NCBI GenBank assembly: GCA_910592005.1
Contig: CAJVPP010000961.1
Span: 1 to 24,156, forward strand
DNA length: 24,156 nucleotides
Origin: Funneliformis mosseae
Taxonomy: Eukaryota; Glomeromycota; Glomeromycetes; Glomerales; Glomeraceae
Reading direction: 5' to 3'
Part shown: in pieces, positions 20,893 to 24,156 of the stretch
How the letters are laid out: each line of letters begins with the position of its first letter
Numbering within the stretch: position 1 is the first letter of the stretch
Notes under the pieces: generated by a model
What the model was told of the DNA's origin: nothing
The model's database searches: none
Seen by the model: the letters and a program-made list of their open reading frames with translations, nothing else
Translations under genes and position numbers: made by a program

Positions 20893-21163
20893 TTATTGTT
20901 TTACATTTTTATTAATAATTTGAAACAAAACAAAATATAATAAAACCAACAAAATTGAAACAATGAAACTAACATTAAAATAAGCCTCCTTAAATCTTTT
21001 TATTGTATCCAACTTATCCTTCAGACGTGCAACTGTATTCGATTTAATGTCCTCCCCTGAAGGGGGTTCTGTCTTTCTGTCCCTTGACTTGAGGAGTAGC
21101 AGTAATTACAACACTGCCGAAGGTTAAAATAGCGATTACAAGGATTAAAGTAAGGTTTTTCAT
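20893..21163 (-). pseudogene. Small secreted/membrane peptide gene, frame broken at a C5 run
   Basis: From ATG at 21163 the frame codes MKNLTLILVIAILTFGSVV, then ITA, a clear signal peptide of about 22 aa, and runs to a stop at 21044 (39 aa in all, ending FRGGH). The next frame continues without a break as SGEDIKSNTVARLKDKLDTI, a Lys-rich helix, then a strongly hydrophobic segment (VSFIVSILLVLLYFVLFQII) and stops at 20893 after NKNVKQ. The change of frame falls at a run of five C on the coding strand (plus positions 21062-21066). One C fewer would give a single frame of 89 aa. So this is either a recent pseudogene, a homopolymer sequencing error, or a genuine 39-aa secreted peptide. The TATA box at 21256-21263 supports transcription. 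Family unknown. Confidence 0.6.
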
Positions 21164-21255
21164 GATGGTTTTTATAATAATATATTAAATCAATGTATTA
21201 TAATATATTTTTTTCTGAATGAAGTATGGTTGAAATCGCAAGTTCTTTGGACGCG

Positions 21256-21263
21256 TATTTATA
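21256..21263 (-). promoter_or_regulatory. TATA box of the small peptide gene
   Basis: On the minus strand TATAAATA lies 93 bp upstream of the ATG at 21163, similar to the spacing at the other genes of the window. Confidence 0.5.
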
Positions 21264-21280
21264 TGCAAGAGCAGAGTTAC

Positions 21281-21450
21281 AATCTGAACCTCAATCAAGC
21301 TAAGCCCAAAACGTATTAAACCAATATAATTCATTTTTTGTTGTTTAGTCATAAGCTGAACCACAAAATCAAGCCAAGCCAAGCCAGGTTAATCTAAATA
21401 TTTGTTGCATAATGGCTTGCGGTTGGGGCTGTGTCGGGCTGAGCCATAGG
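21281..21450. repeat. Degenerate CAAGCC-type repeats with an inverted counterpart
   Basis: CTGAACCTCAATCAAGCTAA (from 21286) and CTGAACCACAAAATCAAGCC (from 21356) are imperfect direct repeats, the second running into CAAGCCAAGCCAAGCC. Downstream, GGCTTGCGGTTGGGGCT (from 21414) is roughly its reverse complement. It resembles the CGGGT runs of the hAT-like element in style and may be a decayed sub-terminal repeat region. Confidence 0.4.
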
Positions 21451-21840
21451 ATTTCAACTGAAATTATAAAGAATTTTATTACCAAGTGGATTATCGTTAA
21501 AAAAAACACTAAGGTTGACTCTTTGGTTAAACAACAAATAATTATCAAATTTAAAGAGATTTAGGTGTTAATCAGGAAAATATAGACCTTAAAAACTAAT
21601 ATATATTGTACTCCAAGTAGTAACATGTTTTATAAATATTTTCACGGTACATTCAATCAAATCAATCTATTAATTAGAGAAATCGTATTGCGAGTAATCA
21701 AGATAAAAATATTTGTATTTAAAATTGTAAATCATGAGGCGGCAATTTTTCTCTTAAAGGGTACAAGTTCAGTTAATATCCTGGAAAATTACAGGTTAAA
21801 AATTTTTTTGTTTAAAAATGGCGGAGATATAAAAAGATAG
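21451..21840. other. Intergenic stretch, no gene supported
   Basis: A 71-aa plus-strand frame (21625-21840) has no recognisable feature and is judged a chance frame. Nothing else is visible. Confidence 0.45.
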
Positions 21841-21927
21841 ATCAGGACCGAGTGAATCAATATCGGTCGGTTAAAGGCCTTTGACCGACCGGTTGACCGA
21901 CCACGACGGCGACCGTTACCATCCCTA
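21841..21927. mobile_element. One end of a second hAT-like element, with a long palindrome
   Basis: Read on the minus strand the block starts TAGGGATGGTAACGGTCGCC, a typical hAT-type end, and goes on with repeated GGTCGGTC motifs. 21865-21890 is a 26-bp palindrome with one mismatched pair (GGTCGGT, AAAGGCCTTT, ACCGACC). The partner end was not found in the window, so the element is probably truncated. Confidence 0.5.
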
Positions 21928-22462
21928 GTATAAAGTTTAAAATTCGTCCTAAACTTATTTTTTCCTTGCCTTTTTTAGATGAAAACTGAAATAGAATTCA
22001 TTATTATAGAAAGGCGTAGTTTAGTATTAGTCCAATAAATCGACATGAAAGTCGACAGTACTTCCAAAGAAGTTTTTGGATATATCTTGGGGCTAGACTT
22101 ATTACTACAGTTTTAATATAGATACACTTTTACACTTACTTGTCTTCATATAAGGATTGATAATGATAACTACACAAGTGAATCATAATAAATCAATTTA
22201 TTTGTTTATCTTAGGAAAAGGCGTTCAAGTCATTTGAGTTATTAAGTTAGTTTGGTTAGGGTACAATTCCAGTCCCAACAACGAAAATTGGCATGATTGT
22301 ATAACGAACAACTTGCGTTAATTAAAGAAAAATAATTAAAGCTAGTTTATGAAAATGATGAGAATTTAAAATTACATGTTTAGCATTATTAATAATTTCC
22401 GTTATAAATTTATTGATAATTCAACATTAAATTTGATGAATTAATGTACTAAATAATACAAT
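21928..22462. other. Intergenic stretch downstream of the BTB-SPRY gene
   Basis: No gene or structured repeat is supported here. Confidence 0.5.
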
Positions 22463-23866
22463 TCAATGAAGCTGAATTCGAAACTGGCCAGGATAAGCTA
22501 ATGAAACTATAGGGTAAAGTTTTGATGGTAGATCATTCCATTCTGATATCGCTGGATATTTTACACCATTGACAGTAAATGAACAGTTTCTTTTATTCAT
22601 GTCTAAGTGAATAGTAATTTTGACATTATCACTCAGAAATGAAGGACAATAACCAGCGATCTGTAAGCAAGAATGATAAATTGAACCTTCGGAACCCAAT
22701 ACCCATCCAGTACGTTGAATACCTGCAAACTTTTCATAAACAAATTTTTCTGCTGCACACACTCCAACCCAAGCATATCCACAATACTTTTCAATAATGA
22801 CGTCCATTCAAAAGTACCTTGATTTTCGAATGCCACCTTAGCTCTAACACTTTTGTGCATATTACAAGCAGCTGATGCTCGTACAACTTTCCCATTGTCT
22901 TCAATAATAAGATTTGATCCACACGCTGACTTATCCCAAACAAAGCCATTTTTGTTAGAAACTGGTAAATGTCCGCGAACTTCTTTCAAATATGTATTAT
23001 ATGACATTGCCCGATGTCGATAAACATTTAAAATCGTTTCAACTGGAATAATGTTTAATGGCTCAATGATATTAGCTAAAATTTGACTTTTAATTCGCCT
23101 GAAATCAATAAATTTTACAAAGGGTACTAATTCTTTAGCAACTTTATGATGATCCGGAATAGGCTTATCAATTTGCTTAAACTTATCCATGTGTTCTAGA
23201 GCTGGTAACCGGTTCAAAAGGGATTTGGTTGTATCGTTAGAAATCTCCCTTGCAACTAAAATGGCACTATATCGAAATACCTCATATTCTGGGGTTACAA
23301 AGGGTTTGTCCTTTTCATAAGTGCAAGATAAAAGAACCTTAAGTGCGGTACTAGATAACCGGCCAAATTCAATGGTATTTAGAGGAATAGCCGATACTGC
23401 GTCAACTAAGGTTAGAAAGAATATTATCTTTTGTCAATTGGATTGAATCAAGAAATTTAGATAACAATTCTGGTGAATAATTATCATTGCAATTCTTTTC
23501 TAAGGCATTTTTAACAGTCTTCATAATAAAATCTTGAAGGTCCGGCAGTTTAAAGTAGTCCGCAGCAATATAAGCGTCAATGATATTTTCTTTGGTTAAA
23601 GATTCCTCTTTAACAACTCCTGTATAAACATATTCCATTATAAATTCCATTCCTGAAGAATTAATCTTTGAAAAAGAAATTCGTTTCTCATAACTTTCTC
23701 CTCCTTTACTATAAATTAATTTGTCAAATACTTCGGATCTTGCAGCTAAAATCGCTCGACAACCATGTAATTTCTTTTCATCTTTGCATACAATCTCTAT
23801 ATCACTATATTTTGGGTTATTTATTAACAATCTCAAATCATGTTCTAACGAATACCCTTTTGTCAT
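22463..23866 (-). pseudogene. BTB-SPRY domain protein gene with two frameshifts
   Basis: Read from ATG at 23866, the first frame (154 aa) is a BTB/POZ domain: DLRLLINNPKYSDIEIVCKD, then HGCRAILAARSEVF and the MEYVYTGVV helix. BTB domains dimerise and often recruit substrates to Cullin-3 ubiquitin ligases. The frame stops at 23402, but the next frame carries on at once (LVDAVSAIPLNTIEFGRLSS) near 23410. This linker runs to VRAKVAFENQGTFEW near 22804. There the frame changes again into VIIEKYCGYAWVGVC and a SPRY domain (TGWVLGS, DMNKRNCSFTVNGVKYP, PIVSLAYPGQFRI) that stops at 22463. No intron signals sit at either break. The shifts fit losses of 2 and 1 bases, or the equivalent. Domain order and sequence are otherwise well kept, so decay is recent or the breaks are assembly errors. 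Confidence 0.85.
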
Positions 23867-24156
23867 TTGAGCAAATTTTTTTTCTTTGCAATTTAAATAA
23901 AAATTTCGTGGGAAAGAAATTCAGGAAACGGAAATACAATTTAAATTTAAATATAAAATTTTTTTGAAGATCATTATTGACAAATTATTTTTTTTTTTTT
24001 TTTTTTTTTTTTTCTAAAATATTGATTCTAACGTTCAACCATTAACCAAACTTGGGTAGACTTTTTAAAATTCTAAACCGACGAAACTTAATATTGTAAG
24101 TACTTGTTCGCTAATACCCGGACGTCAATATCACCAAATTGATGATCAATTTTCAA
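23867..24156. other. Upstream region of the BTB-SPRY gene, T26 run
   Basis: A TATATTTAAA-type box lies at about 23944-23953 in the minus-strand sense, some 80 bp before the ATG at 23866. A run of 26 T occupies 23988-24013. A plus-strand frame (23668-23967) overlapping the BTB exon is a shadow. Confidence 0.4.

Noticed and set aside
23668..23967. 99-aa plus-strand frame
   Set aside because: It is antisense to the BTB domain coding sequence.

Overview
The window looks like nuclear DNA of an arbuscular mycorrhizal fungus of the Rhizophagus type (Glomeromycotina). The grounds are extreme AT richness with long A/T tracts, short GT-AG introns, a Sel1-repeat/TKL-kinase fusion with an HRDFHSGN catalytic loop, and a BTB-linker-SPRY gene, all families greatly expanded in these fungi, plus several kinds of small terminal-inverted-repeat elements. 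This is inference from gene families and composition; no database search was possible. Genes are sparse and most of the window is non-coding.

Layout. 1-2000 is intergenic with one compact inverted-repeat element (1543-1628). 2049-3797 (+) is a single-exon gene for a 582-aa cysteine-rich secreted protein with a TATA box and poly(A) signals. 4492-4604 is a 113-bp element with 33-bp inverted ends. 5594-5785 (-) is a His/Gln-rich open frame that may be a terminal exon. 6481-6572 is a short inverted-repeat structure. 7031-7721 (+) holds a string of exon-like blocks, two of them exactly 39 nt and phase 1-1. These run into the most unusual region, 7903-9732: about 20 tandem copies of a roughly 95-100 bp AT-rich unit. 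Each copy reads like a complete spliceosomal intron (GTAAGT ... ACTAAAT ... TTATTAG), and neighbouring copies are separated by exactly three nucleotides. 10650-10910 is a polypyrimidine tract. 11479-12150 is a larger element of the same inverted-repeat family seen at 15822-15908.

13398-15790 (+) is the best gene: a four-exon, 724-aa Sel1-repeat protein kinase with every kinase motif present. Its 39-nt third exon is again phase 1-1. An 87-bp inverted-repeat element sits 32 bp after its stop codon, just behind its AATAAA. 17892-18713 is a higher-GC island with decayed coding pieces on the minus strand. 19624-20054 is a 431-bp hAT-like element with perfect 8-bp target duplications. 20893-21163 (-) is a small secreted or membrane peptide gene whose frame breaks at a run of five C. 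21841-21927 is one end of another hAT-like element. 22463-23866 (-) is a BTB-SPRY gene with two frame breaks, probably a pseudogene or assembly error.

The genes do not form a pathway. They fit an accessory, repeat-rich part of the genome: a secreted protein, a small secreted or membrane peptide, and lineage-expanded kinase and BTB families, with mobile elements near or inside gene borders.
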